Shown piece after piece: positions 25,798 to 33,753 of a stretch of 35,403 nt of DNA; within the stretch, counting starts at the first letter, position 1, and the number at the start of each line of letters is the position of its first letter. The notes below the pieces were generated by a model. That model saw only the letters and a list, made by a program, of their open reading frames with translations, did not search any database and had not been told where the DNA came from. The stretch comes from Sediminibacterium salmoneum NBRC 103935 (GTDB lineage Bacteria; Bacteroidota; Bacteroidia; Chitinophagales; Chitinophagaceae). The stretch is taken from contig NZ_KI866530.1 in the NCBI RefSeq assembly GCF_000511175.1, positions 563,468 through 598,870 on the forward strand. Direction: 5' to 3'. The translations under genes and the position numbers were made by a program.

Positions 25798-25829
25798 TAA
25801 ATAGCTGCAATATGCGGCGAGGCTATTTA
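25798..25829. promoter_or_regulatory. 8-bp inverted repeat upstream of the DUF4382 gene
   Basis: TAAATAGC (25798-25805) and GCTATTTA (25822-25829) are exact reverse complements with a 16-base spacer, 54 bases before the ATG at 25884. The half-site shares GCTATTT with the palindrome at 5721-5743 but in the opposite arrangement. It may be an operator or chance in AT-rich DNA. Confidence 0.3.
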
Positions 25830-25883
25830 TTGCAAAAACTAAATTTTTTAAATGGTTATAACACTACTCTAAAAACCTGAACC

Positions 25884-26756
25884 ATGAAAAAAACAAACCC
25901 CCTTTTATGGATGGCAGCATTTGCCATCGTTGTTGTAGTGTCTTTGTCTGCCTGCAATAAAGCAGCTTCCATTGAAAACCCTGTTGGATCGCAATCTGTA
26001 TCACTTTATTTAACGGATGCCCCGGGTGTTTTTGATAACGTATTAATCGACATTAAATCTGTCTGGTTATTGGTAGATACCAGTAAAGACACAAGGAAAA
26101 AAGACACTTGTGACTGGGATAGAATTGGTCGTTCCAGAAACGAAAAAAATGATTCCTCACTGGTTTGGCAGAACCTGGGCGTGAATCCCGGTGTGTATGA
26201 TATTTTAAAACTGCGAAACGGGGTAGATACTTTGCTGGCAACAGCAACAGTGCCTAAGGGAGCAATCCGTTTAATTAAGATTGAACTGGGCTCAACACAT
26301 ACTTTAATTAAAGACAGTGTTACATACCCTTTGAATATTCCGCTGAACGAAAAAAATTATGTGCTAGTTAAATTGAAAGGGCATGAGTGGGATGAGTTTC
26401 TTCCCAGTCGTTCCAGACTCTGGTTAGACTTTGATGTAAGCAGATCGATCATTGAAAAGAACGGTCAGTTTTATCTGAAACCAGTAATTAAATTCTTTAC
26501 AGTAAAAGCAACTGCCAGTGTCTCTGGTAAAGTAACACCTAAAGAAGCACAGTCGGTAATTACGGTGTTCAACAGTAAAGACACAGCATATGCTTTGCCT
26601 AATCATGAAGGACATTTTAAAGTAAGAGGTTTGTCGGATGGAACCTACAGCGTTTTTGTAAATGCATCCAATGGTTACAAGGATACAACCATTACCAATG
26701 TGGCAGTATCAAAAACCAAAGAAGCGCAACTGGGATTAATTACTTTGAAAAAATAA
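25884..26756 (+). CDS. DUF4382-domain lipoprotein with a C-terminal regulatory-like beta sandwich
   Basis: A 290-residue lipoprotein: a signal segment (LLWMAAFAIVVVVSL) and lipobox LSAC, acylated cysteine at 24. Residues about 38-190 have the DUF4382 pattern, with the opening VSLYLTDAPGVFDNVLIDIKSVWL, the middle YDILKLRNGVDTLLATATVPKGAIRLIKIELG and LWLDFDVSRSIIEKNGQFYLKPVIKFF. The last 85 residues (SVSGKVTPKEAQSVITVFN, then GHFKVRGLSDGTYSVFVNAS) look like a carboxypeptidase-regulatory or SpaA-type beta sandwich. It is probably anchored in the outer membrane; function unknown, although similar proteins are often near envelope-stress or adhesion genes. It is followed by a strong terminator. Confidence 0.82.
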   Translation: MKKTNPLLWMAAFAIVVVVSLSACNKAASIENPVGSQSVSLYLTDAPGVFDNVLIDIKSVWLLVDTSKDTRKKDTCDWDRIGRSRNEKNDSSLVWQNLGVNPGVYDILKLRNGVDTLLATATVPKGAIRLIKIELGSTHTLIKDSVTYPLNIPLNEKNYVLVKLKGHEWDEFLPSRSRLWLDFDVSRSIIEKNGQFYLKPVIKFFTVKATASVSGKVTPKEAQSVITVFNSKDTAYALPNHEGHFKVRGLSDGTYSVFVNASNGYKDTTITNVAVSKTKEAQLGLITLKK

Positions 26757-26814
26757 ATAGGTTTATCATAAGGGTGATTCGTATGGGATGTGGTGGTTGA
26801 TATCCCGTTAGAAG

Positions 26815-26848
26815 TCCCGGCAAGTTTCTTGTCGGGATTTTGTATTTT
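26815..26848 (+). terminator. Rho-independent terminator after the DUF4382 gene
   Basis: TCCCGGCAAG (26815-26824) pairs with CTTGTCGGGA (26828-26837) across a TTT loop, with one G-U wobble, and is followed by TTTTGTATTTT. It ends six bases before the next ATG, so the following gene must have its promoter within or around this hairpin. Confidence 0.8.
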
Positions 26849-26853
26849 ACAGG

Positions 26854-27915
26854 ATGCAAAACCAATTTTTACTCTACGGGGCAAATGGATACACGGGAAG
26901 ATTGATTGCCAGGATGGCAAAAGACTATGGCTTATTACCTGTGTTGGCTGGAAGGAACGCATCGGTTTTAGAAGCGATGGGATCAGAGTTGGGGCTTTCT
27001 TTCCAGGTGATTGATCTTTCGGATAAAGAAAAATTGGTTGGGTTGCTTCGTTCCTTTCCGTTGGTATTGCACGCTGCAGGACCTTTTGTACATACCGCTA
27101 AACCTATGGTAGAAGCCTGCCTTGAAGCGGGAACCCATTATATAGATATTACAGGCGAGATTGCTGTTTTTGAATTGCTTAAAAGGACGGATGACCTTGC
27201 CCGCGCGAAAAATATCATGATCATGCCCGGTGTTGGTTTTGATGTGGTTCCAACGGATTGTATGGCTTTGTTTTTAAAAAATCAAATGCCCGATGCGGTG
27301 AATTTGAAACTGGCATTTGCCAGTATTGGCGGAAAATTATCTCATGGAACGGCAACAACCATGGCAGAAGGAATGGGCGAGGGTAGTGCAGTTCGGCTGA
27401 ATGGAAAAATCACCAGGGTTCCATTAGGTCACAAGGGAATGTGGGTTGATTTTGGTCTGAAGAAATTATTTGTGATGACCATTCCCTGGGGTGATATTTC
27501 TACGGCTTATACTACTACCGGCATTCCCAATATTGAAACCTATACGGGAGCTTCTCCTAAAACATTTCAACTGCTTAAATGGCAAAACGGATTTAACTGG
27601 ATCCTGAAATTATCGCTGGTTAGAAATTATTATAAAAAGAAAATTAAAAAAATGCCTGCGGGGCCCAGTGATGACATGCGTGCAAAAGCAAAATCGATAG
27701 TATGGGGACAAGTGGAGAATGCCAGCGGACAGCAGATTTCTGCCATTCAGGAAGGACCGGAAGGGTATACTTTAACGGCCATCAGTAGTTTATTGATTGC
27801 TAAAAAAATACTTTCAGGAAATTTTAAGCCTGGCTATCAAACGCCTGCAGCCTGCTTTGGCGAGGACCTGGTGATGGAAATTCCCGGCGTGAAGAGAAGA
27901 CTGGTAGCATCATAA
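26854..27915 (+). CDS. Saccharopine dehydrogenase-like NAD(P)-binding oxidoreductase
   Basis: A 353-residue enzyme of the saccharopine dehydrogenase NADP-binding superfamily. The N-terminal Rossmann motif GANGYTG (9-15) follows the first strand FLLY. The later landmarks [48 protein letters not shown] and [16 protein letters not shown] match the group of uncharacterised relatives, including the mycobacterial trans-acting enoyl reductase, rather than true lysine-pathway enzymes. The substrate is unknown; a membrane-associated lipid or polyketide is possible by analogy. It is 26 bases before the MFS gene, so the two probably share a transcript. Confidence 0.85.
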   Translation: MQNQFLLYGANGYTGRLIARMAKDYGLLPVLAGRNASVLEAMGSELGLSFQVIDLSDKEKLVGLLRSFPLVLHAAGPFVHTAKPMVEACLEAGTHYIDITGEIAVFELLKRTDDLARAKNIMIMPGVGFDVVPTDCMALFLKNQMPDAVNLKLAFASIGGKLSHGTATTMAEGMGEGSAVRLNGKITRVPLGHKGMWVDFGLKKLFVMTIPWGDISTAYTTTGIPNIETYTGASPKTFQLLKWQNGFNWILKLSLVRNYYKKKIKKMPAGPSDDMRAKAKSIVWGQVENASGQQISAIQEGPEGYTLTAISSLLIAKKILSGNFKPGYQTPAACFGEDLVMEIPGVKRRLVAS

Positions 27916-27941
27916 GGATTTTTATTTCATATTTGCTCCCT

Positions 27942-29165
27942 ATGGCCTCTAATAAAAAAGCAGCAGTTGGATTTATTTTTATCACCATTTTGATTGATGT
28001 GATTGGCATCGGGCTGATTATTCCTGTAGTACCCAAACTGATTGAAGAATTATTGCATAATGTGAAGACCAGCGAGGTAGCAGAATATGGAGGTTGGCTC
28101 ACTTTTTCCTATGCTATCATGCAGTTTCTGGTTTCACCTGTTTTAGGGAATCTGAGTGACCAGTATGGCAGAAGACCTGTCCTGCTTTTTTCCTTGTTTG
28201 GGTTTGGACTGGATTATTTATTTGTGGCTTTTGCCCCTTCTATTACCTGGCTTTTTGTGGGTAGAATTGTGGCGGGTATTACAGGAGCCAGCATTACCAC
28301 GGCTTCCGCTTATATGGCTGATATCAGTACTCCTGAAAACAGGGCACAGAATTTTGGCATGATTGGGGCTGCTTTTGGATTGGGCTTTATTATTGGTCCT
28401 TTGTTGGGTGGCTTACTGGGTGAGCATGGATCCAGACTGCCTTTTTTTGTTGCGGCCGGACTGGCATTGGCCAATTGTTTGTATGGTTATTTTGTGTTAC
28501 CGGAATCCTTGCCCAAACACCTGAGAAGAAAATTTGAATGGAAGCGAGCCAATCCCTTTGGCTCTTTGTTGCAACTGAAAAAGTATCCCTCTGTTGGCGG
28601 TTTAATTGGTTCTTTAATATTGATTTATCTGGCTGCACATAGTGTGCAGAGTAACTGGAGTTTTGTAAATATTGAAAAGTTTAATTGGACCCCTAAGCTG
28701 ATAGGTATTTCATTGGGTGTTGTTGGATTTCTGATTGCCCTTGTACAAGGATTGTTGATTCGGGTAGTTAATCCCCGGTTAGGCAATGAGAAAAGCGTTT
28801 ATCTGGGGTTGAGTTTATATACTTTAGGACTGCTGTTGTTTACCTTTGCAACGCAAACTTGGATGATGTTTGCCTTTCTGGTTCCTTATTGTTTGGGAGG
28901 GATCGCAGGACCTGCTTTACAGTCCATCATTTCCGGTAATGTGCCTCCGAATGAACAGGGTGAGTTGCAGGGGGGGCTTACCAGCCTGATGAGTCTTACT
29001 TCTGTTTTGGGACCCATCATGATGACGAAAACTTTCGCTTATTTTACCGGGCCAACTGCACCGTTTTATTTTCCCGGCGCTTCTTTCTTATTGGGAGCTC
29101 TGTTGATGCTGTTCAGCCTGATATGGGCATACAACGCATTGCATCTGAAGAAGGTGAAAAAATAG
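27942..29165 (+). CDS. TetA-like MFS efflux transporter
   Basis: A 407-residue, twelve-helix major facilitator. The opening [24 protein letters not shown] is the signature of the TetA/DHA1 group, and motif A is present between helices 2 and 3 ([17 protein letters not shown]). The motif C region of helix 5 ([16 protein letters not shown]) is typical of antiporters. It probably exports a drug-like or metabolic compound with proton exchange. Members named after tetracycline resistance are common on Bacteroidota chromosomes without conferring it, so resistance should not be assumed. The ATG at 27942 is preferred to an in-frame TTG at 27933. It follows the oxidoreductase by 26 bases. Confidence 0.88.
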   Translation: MASNKKAAVGFIFITILIDVIGIGLIIPVVPKLIEELLHNVKTSEVAEYGGWLTFSYAIMQFLVSPVLGNLSDQYGRRPVLLFSLFGFGLDYLFVAFAPSITWLFVGRIVAGITGASITTASAYMADISTPENRAQNFGMIGAAFGLGFIIGPLLGGLLGEHGSRLPFFVAAGLALANCLYGYFVLPESLPKHLRRKFEWKRANPFGSLLQLKKYPSVGGLIGSLILIYLAAHSVQSNWSFVNIEKFNWTPKLIGISLGVVGFLIALVQGLLIRVVNPRLGNEKSVYLGLSLYTLGLLLFTFATQTWMMFAFLVPYCLGGIAGPALQSIISGNVPPNEQGELQGGLTSLMSLTSVLGPIMMTKTFAYFTGPTAPFYFPGASFLLGALLMLFSLIWAYNALHLKKVKK

Positions 29166-29168
29166 TAA

Positions 29169-29224
29169 GGCCCTGCCGATGGCAGGGCCGGCATATCCCC
29201 CGATATGCGTCATGAACTGTTTTT
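29169..29224. terminator. Two tandem hairpins between convergent genes
   Basis: A perfect 9-bp stem, GGCCCTGCC-gat-GGCAGGGCC (29169-29189), is followed at once by GCATATC-4 bases-GATATGC (29191-29208) and then, 11 bases later, a T5 run (29220-29224) on the plus strand. The first hairpin is very stable. The pair should end the MFS transcript; on the minus strand the T-run is missing, but the hairpins may still stop the opposing transcript. Confidence 0.65.
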
Positions 29225-30248
29225 ATAATTTCTTCAGATTGTTTAATATGGCAGCCAGTGATTTTTTTTCCGGCTTGATAGAAACATAAGTCTTGTTGTT
29301 CAGATAAGAATATCCTGTTTCACTGTAATAAAATTGATTCCCAATTAAAGAGAGCGTGATGATGTGGATTTTTTTCTGCTGTGGAATCATTTCCGATTTG
29401 AATGAACGGGAACTGAATTCCGGCATCAGTTGAATGACAGTATTATAATCGTCTGCAGTTGCAAATACAACCGTGTTCTTATTGGTGAAGTTTGGAGGCA
29501 GGAGTACGTGTAATTTGTTGGTACTGCCCAGGTTGTTATTGGGTGCTGCAATAGCCATCCATCTGAGTTGGTTGGTATTGATTTCGTAGTGTTCAATATT
29601 TCTACTACCGTTATTGGAAGTGTAAACAGATTGCTGCACATTCAATGGATTCGATTCTTTCCAGTAAAACTGAGGGTCCGCCAATACTTGCGAAGTGTAG
29701 GTTACAGATTCTTCACCTGAATAAATCTTCATCTGTTGTTTTACCAGATCGTATTTGTTCCCTGCTCTGATAATGTATTTTTTACCAGGTGCAATTTTTA
29801 GTTCTTCTCCGTTGGAAGTGGCAATGATACAGAATGCAAGATCCGATTCAAGCATATGGCTTGGGTTCTCGGATGATTTTACTGTTCTGATAAACTCCCC
29901 TTTCTCATCTAATAGCAACACTTTAATTTCTACAGGTCCTTTTATGCTGTCTCCGGTTTTGCTTACGAAAGCATTTGCTGGGAAATACACACTGAATTTT
30001 TCAGAGAACTCAATGGTTTTTGCATTGGTACCCATCATTGTGTCTTTGTGTTTGTAAACGGCAGTAGAATCGAGCATTCGCTGTATGCCAACACTGGTTA
30101 AGTTACCAGTTGCCCATGTTGTATCGTTTCTTACATCACTGTTATACAAAACAAAATTATTCCCATCCGATACTTCCTTGTTGCAGGCAGTAAACAGGAA
30201 GATACCTGCGAGGGCTATGAAATAATATCTGAAATAATTGCGTAACAT
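29223..30248 (-). CDS. Lipoprotein of unknown function, third gene of the sigma-factor operon
   Basis: A 341-residue lipoprotein with signal segment YFIALAGIFLF and lipobox FTAC, cysteine at 22. No known domain is recognised. The middle (about 85-170) reads as a beta-rich unit (KFSVYFPANAFVSKTGDSIKGPVEIKVLLLDEKGEFI, then LKIAPGKKYIIRAGNKYDLV), which resembles the start of large Bacteroidota surface proteins that carry ZU5-like strands; this is an impression only. The second half (about 200-341) is beta-rich with a basic C-terminus. It follows the barrel gene by 35 bases and is the last gene before the tandem hairpins. Since it sits behind an ECF sigma factor, it may be part of an envelope-stress or surface-sensing unit. 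Confidence 0.72.
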   Translation of the reverse strand: MLRNYFRYYFIALAGIFLFTACNKEVSDGNNFVLYNSDVRNDTTWATGNLTSVGIQRMLDSTAVYKHKDTMMGTNAKTIEFSEKFSVYFPANAFVSKTGDSIKGPVEIKVLLLDEKGEFIRTVKSSENPSHMLESDLAFCIIATSNGEELKIAPGKKYIIRAGNKYDLVKQQMKIYSGEESVTYTSQVLADPQFYWKESNPLNVQQSVYTSNNGSRNIEHYEINTNQLRWMAIAAPNNNLGSTNKLHVLLPPNFTNKNTVVFATADDYNTVIQLMPEFSSRSFKSEMIPQQKKIHIITLSLIGNQFYYSETGYSYLNNKTYVSIKPEKKSLAAILNNLKKL

Positions 30249-30283
30249 TATGCTATAGATACCTAGTTAATTTTAATTGTTGC

Positions 30284-31930
30284 CTATCTGCTGTTTAAAT
30301 TAAATCTTAGCCCCATTGCCAGACCGCCAATACTGAATTTTTGATTGAATGGAGTGCCCGGGGATGTCATATTCGATAAATTATATCTTAGATAGGGTTC
30401 AAAAAAGATTTGAGTATTGTAGTTGATTCTTTTGGTTACATTAAAACCTGCGTATAATCCAAGTCCAATATTCTTTTTATACATCATGCCATTGTCTTTA
30501 CCAATGCCAACGGCTGCCAGACTGCTGTCTAATAAAACCCCTTCGTACCAGCTGGATATATTAACAATAGCACCTGCAGTTATGCCCCATTTTAAATTGT
30601 CGTTGCCAAACTGAACACTGGCCAGAACGGGTATATCCAGGCTTCTGAATCTGTTTTTTACGGTATTGGTTTTAAAACCAACCTGGGTTAAAGAGCTGGT
30701 GTCTCTAACAATTAATGTATCTCCCGGAGCCCTTACAATGGAACGAACCGTAACAACCGTAGTTGTTCTTGTTTCGTTTTCTGTTTTATATGTGAATCTT
30801 TCGTTGATTTGGGAATATTGTAAACCTGTTTTAAGTGATAAATAATCATTCAGCGGTTTTACAATTCTGAAACCGGCAGAAAATCCGGGTCTCATAGATT
30901 CACTACTGTCTTTACGGCTTAAAAACTGAGCAGTTGCTGTATTATTGCTGATGGTTTTAAAAGCCATATCCGGAGAAATATAAACTTCCAGATCCCAGTC
31001 CGGATTTCTCATTTTTCTGTCGGTGGGGCAAATGACTACATTCTTAAAACTAGATGCGTGCTGATAGGCATTCACATTGTGTTTGTTGCCCTGCCAGGTG
31101 TTTTTATTGGGTCTGATGAATGCATTGCCTGCTTTTTCAGTAAGTTGATAGTCTTCCTCTTCAGGTTCTGATGCGGTAAGCACAGTTTCAGACGCTGTAT
31201 TCAGATGGGTTTGCGCTGCAGTATTCTTTTTTTGACTATTTATATTTAAACGCTGATCGTAGGGAAAGACAGATTCACGTTCTTTAAAGGAAGCGGTCTT
31301 GTTTTTTCTGTCCAGTTTCCAGGATACAGTTTTGTCTTCCGTATTTTTTCTGTTTGCTGATTCAATGCTGATATCTGTTTCAGCACTTTCATTCGCTTTT
31401 GTACTGTTTTCTCTTGATTCTTCAGCTGCTTCGTCTCTGCCAACAAGATTTAAATTGTTCTGCGGCTTGTTTTGCTGCAATGTATTGTCTGGAACTGACA
31501 CCGGATCATTGGATGAACCAGATTGCTTAACCTGAACGGGAGCAGAGGGCTCAATTGCCGCATCTGTTTTAAAACGATAATTGTATAAGTACGCAGCCAC
31601 GGTTCCAATTAGTAAAATCAGTAATACTGAGGCAGCCACCCTAAATTCTTGTGGTAACCAGAATAAGAATCTCCTTCTTCTTTTCTTTTCCTGATCCGGG
31701 TTAATTGGTAAGGCTTCCGGCTGTGTAATTGCAGATTGTATTTTATCCCAGATAGAAGAAGGAACTTCTGCAGAATGGTGATATAATTTCTGATGAACAT
31801 ATTCGTCGAAAGAGTCAATTGGCTCCGATAAATCCTTCGCGGCAATTTTATCCCATAATCCGGCCGGTACAGGTACGCTGTACGAATGCAGTTTTTGGTG
31901 TATGATATTATCGAACGCTTTGTTGTTCAT
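30284..31930 (-). CDS. Membrane-anchored barrel protein with duplicated cytoplasmic motif (possible anti-sigma role)
   Basis: A 548-residue protein built of three parts. Residues 1-90 are cytoplasmic and carry two copies of FDxxxHQKLxxxSxxVPxxxWDKI (6-29 and 41-64), then a KKRRRR stop-transfer patch. A single transmembrane helix lies at about 98-116. A long polar, serine/asparagine/glutamate-rich linker (about 120-300) leads to a C-terminal outer-membrane-type beta-barrel domain (about 310-548) with alternating strands such as LSLKTGLQYSQINERFTYKT and IFFEPYLRYNLSNM, ending FNLNSR. It starts immediately after the sigma-factor gene. Proteins of this layout often follow ECF sigma factors in Bacteroidota and may act as anti-sigma or sensing partners; direct evidence is lacking here. 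Confidence 0.75.
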   Translation of the reverse strand: MNNKAFDNIIHQKLHSYSVPVPAGLWDKIAAKDLSEPIDSFDEYVHQKLYHHSAEVPSSIWDKIQSAITQPEALPINPDQEKKRRRRFLFWLPQEFRVAASVLLILLIGTVAAYLYNYRFKTDAAIEPSAPVQVKQSGSSNDPVSVPDNTLQQNKPQNNLNLVGRDEAAEESRENSTKANESAETDISIESANRKNTEDKTVSWKLDRKNKTASFKERESVFPYDQRLNINSQKKNTAAQTHLNTASETVLTASEPEEEDYQLTEKAGNAFIRPNKNTWQGNKHNVNAYQHASSFKNVVICPTDRKMRNPDWDLEVYISPDMAFKTISNNTATAQFLSRKDSSESMRPGFSAGFRIVKPLNDYLSLKTGLQYSQINERFTYKTENETRTTTVVTVRSIVRAPGDTLIVRDTSSLTQVGFKTNTVKNRFRSLDIPVLASVQFGNDNLKWGITAGAIVNISSWYEGVLLDSSLAAVGIGKDNGMMYKKNIGLGLYAGFNVTKRINYNTQIFFEPYLRYNLSNMTSPGTPFNQKFSIGGLAMGLRFNLNSR

Positions 31931-32206
31931 TTAAACGGCAATCTTTTGTAGTTGCAGAATCTGACTCTGCAACATTTTTCTGGCTTTTACCAGCTGACTC
32001 CTGCTGGTACCCGCCTGTATATTCAGCATTTCTGCAATTTCATCGTGACTATATCCTTCAATCACACTTAAATTGAAAACCATCCGGTACCCCTCTGGTA
32101 GGGCACTGATCAGTTTCATCAGGTCTTCCTCCCCCAGAAAGTGATAGGCACTTGGATCCACAGAGGGCAGGTCTGGCTGGTGGTCATCAATTTCCTTAAA
32201 GCTCAT
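31931..32206 (-). CDS. ECF sigma factor, C-terminal part (region 4)
   Basis: This 91-residue frame carries sigma region 4, the -35 recognition domain: LPEGYRMVFNLSVIEGYSHDEIAEMLNIQAGTSRSQLVKARKML is the classic helix-turn-helix of ECF sigma-70 factors. The linker before it (EIDDHQPDLPSVDPSAY) is typical of the region 2 - region 4 spacer. The ATG at 32206 overlaps the stop of the upstream frame by four bases (ATGA). If translated separately it would be a lone DNA-binding domain; if one A is added to the A7 run, it is the second half of a normal sigma factor of about 187 residues. The stop is two bases before the barrel gene start. Confidence 0.8.
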   Translation of the reverse strand: MSFKEIDDHQPDLPSVDPSAYHFLGEEDLMKLISALPEGYRMVFNLSVIEGYSHDEIAEMLNIQAGTSRSQLVKARKMLQSQILQLQKIAV

Positions 32207-32490
32207 TTTTTTCTTTCCAGGTGTCGGATGGCCGTATTCACTACAATTCGTCTTATCCAGCCTTCGAATGAGCCTTCAAATTTAAACTGACCGATGTACT
32301 GAAATACTTTTACAAAAGCATCCTGGAGCATGTCTTCGGCTTCCATGCTATCCTGGGCATAGCGAAGGCATACCCCCATCATCTTGCCGGCATATTTTTC
32401 AAATAGCATACGCTGGCATGCGGAGTTCTGTTGTATACAGCCTTTTATCAACTCGTGCTCGGTCAAAAGAGGGTGGTTTAGGGTTGACAT
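32203..32490 (-). CDS. ECF sigma factor, N-terminal part (region 2), ending in a frameshift
   Basis: The 95-residue frame holds sigma region 2, which binds core polymerase and the -10 element: ACQRMLFEKYAGKMMGVCLRYAQDSMEAEDMLQDAFVKVFQYIGQFKFEGSFEGWIRRIVVNTAIRHLERKK. The AEDMLQDAFVKVF motif is the polymerase-binding helix. The frame stops directly at ERKK-stop, just where the linker to region 4 should begin. The stop is formed by a run of seven As followed by TGA (plus-strand T7 at 32206-32212). No matching sigma factor normally ends there. With eight As the two frames form one protein. Expression controls the barrel and lipoprotein genes that follow. Confidence 0.8.
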   Translation of the reverse strand: MSTLNHPLLTEHELIKGCIQQNSACQRMLFEKYAGKMMGVCLRYAQDSMEAEDMLQDAFVKVFQYIGQFKFEGSFEGWIRRIVVNTAIRHLERKK

Positions 32491-32554
32491 TTAATAGAGA
32501 GCAGTTTTTGGTAAAATGCTGCCTGAAGAGTTAAACAACACAAAATTGTACCAA

Positions 32555-32587
32555 AAAGCCCCTGTTTGGCAGGGGCTTTCTTTTTTT
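32555..32587. terminator. Terminator of the GCS2 gene (also U-tracted on the plus strand)
   Basis: AAAGCCCCTG (32555-32564) pairs perfectly with CAGGGGCTTT (32570-32579) around a TTTGG loop. On the minus strand it is followed by TTTTT, 48 bases past the GCS2 stop at 32628. On the plus strand seven Ts (32581-32587) follow, so it also shields the GCS2 gene from plus-strand read-through. Confidence 0.8.
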
Positions 32588-32627
32588 ATGAATATTTTAA
32601 TGTTTTGGGCTCATTTTAACTGACCGC

Positions 32628-33737
32628 TTAAACGCTCAGGAACTGATCGTGAATATAATCTACCACACTGATCAGGCTGCCGGTTTCTCTGTACACTTTC
32701 AGTTGTCTGTCGGCCCCGGTTCCTCTTTCAAAAATTTTGGTAACATGTTCTACCACATGTCTGCTTCCCAGTTCATCCACCACATCATCTACAAAATCGA
32801 GTAATTCATAAATCAGTGCCTTGGTTTCTACTTCTGTTTCTTTACCGAAATCGATGAGTTTGCCATCAATGCCATATCGGCTGGCCCTCCATTTGTTTTC
32901 GTTAATCAGCGATCGCTGATACATCATGAAATTCAGGTTCTGGTTTCTGAGTTTATAAATTTTAGCACAGATAGCCTGAAACAAAGCAGCAATGGTCATG
33001 GTTTCCATGATATTCATGGGCACATCGCAAATTCTGAATTCAACCGTATTGAAAAAAGGATGCACCCTTAAATCCCACCAGATTTTTTTGGCATTGTCTA
33101 TACAATTGGTTTTAATCAGGAGGTTTACATAGTTCTCATATGCTTCAAAACTTTCAAAATAATCGGGGATGCCGGTTCTGGGGAATTTGTCGAAAACCTT
33201 GGTGCGGAAAGACTTGTAGCCGGTATCCCTGGATTCCCAAAAAGGAGAGTTGGTGCTTAATGCATACACATGCGGAAGAAAATACCGGGCCGTATTGGCA
33301 ATATGAATAGCCATTTTGCGGTCTTCCATTCCTACATGAACGTGTAGTCCGAAAATTAAATTACTGCGGGCGGCTTCCTGCAATTCATTTACAATCTGAT
33401 TGTATCTAACGTGATCGGTAATAAGCTGGTTCTCCCAATGACTGAACGGATGGGTTCCGGATGCGCCAACCCAGAGTCCCAGATCACCCGCAATCTGTGC
33501 AATATTTCCTCTCAGAGAGGCAACGTCTTTGAAGGCTTCGTCAATGTCTTTGCAGATATCTGTTCCCACTTCTACCACAGCCTGGTGCATTTCTGCTTTT
33601 ACCTTGTCTTTTAAAGTTAACTGTCCTACCTGCACAATTTTCTGCTCATGGCTTTTTAATTCGCGTGATAGCGGATCAATAACCATGTATTCTTCTTCAA
33701 CGCCTAAGGTGAAGTGGTTGTAATTTATTCTTGACAT
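32628..33737 (-). CDS. GCS2-type carboxylate-amine ligase (YbdK family)
   Basis: A 369-residue member of the glutamate-cysteine ligase 2 family, which uses ATP to join a carboxylate to an amine. The fold landmarks are present: FTLGVEEEYMVIDP at the N-terminus with the metal-binding glutamates, AEMHQAVVEVGTDIC, GASGTHPFSHW, the FGLHVHVGMEDR loop, the STNSPFWESRDTGYKSFRT element and WWDLRVHPFFNTVEFRICDVPM with the later metal ligands. E. coli YbdK has only weak glutamate-cysteine ligase activity, so the substrates of this relative are unknown. It lies 16 bases downstream of the ATP-grasp ligase on the same strand, so the two ligases should be made together. Confidence 0.92.
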   Translation of the reverse strand: MSRINYNHFTLGVEEEYMVIDPLSRELKSHEQKIVQVGQLTLKDKVKAEMHQAVVEVGTDICKDIDEAFKDVASLRGNIAQIAGDLGLWVGASGTHPFSHWENQLITDHVRYNQIVNELQEAARSNLIFGLHVHVGMEDRKMAIHIANTARYFLPHVYALSTNSPFWESRDTGYKSFRTKVFDKFPRTGIPDYFESFEAYENYVNLLIKTNCIDNAKKIWWDLRVHPFFNTVEFRICDVPMNIMETMTIAALFQAICAKIYKLRNQNLNFMMYQRSLINENKWRASRYGIDGKLIDFGKETEVETKALIYELLDFVDDVVDELGSRHVVEHVTKIFERGTGADRQLKVYRETGSLISVVDYIHDQFLSV

Positions 33738-33753
33738 ATCTTATTCTATCAGC

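Noticed and set aside
27942..29165. Tetracycline resistance gene
   Set aside because: The protein has only general TetA/DHA1 family features; chromosomal MFS pumps of this type usually have other or unknown substrates.
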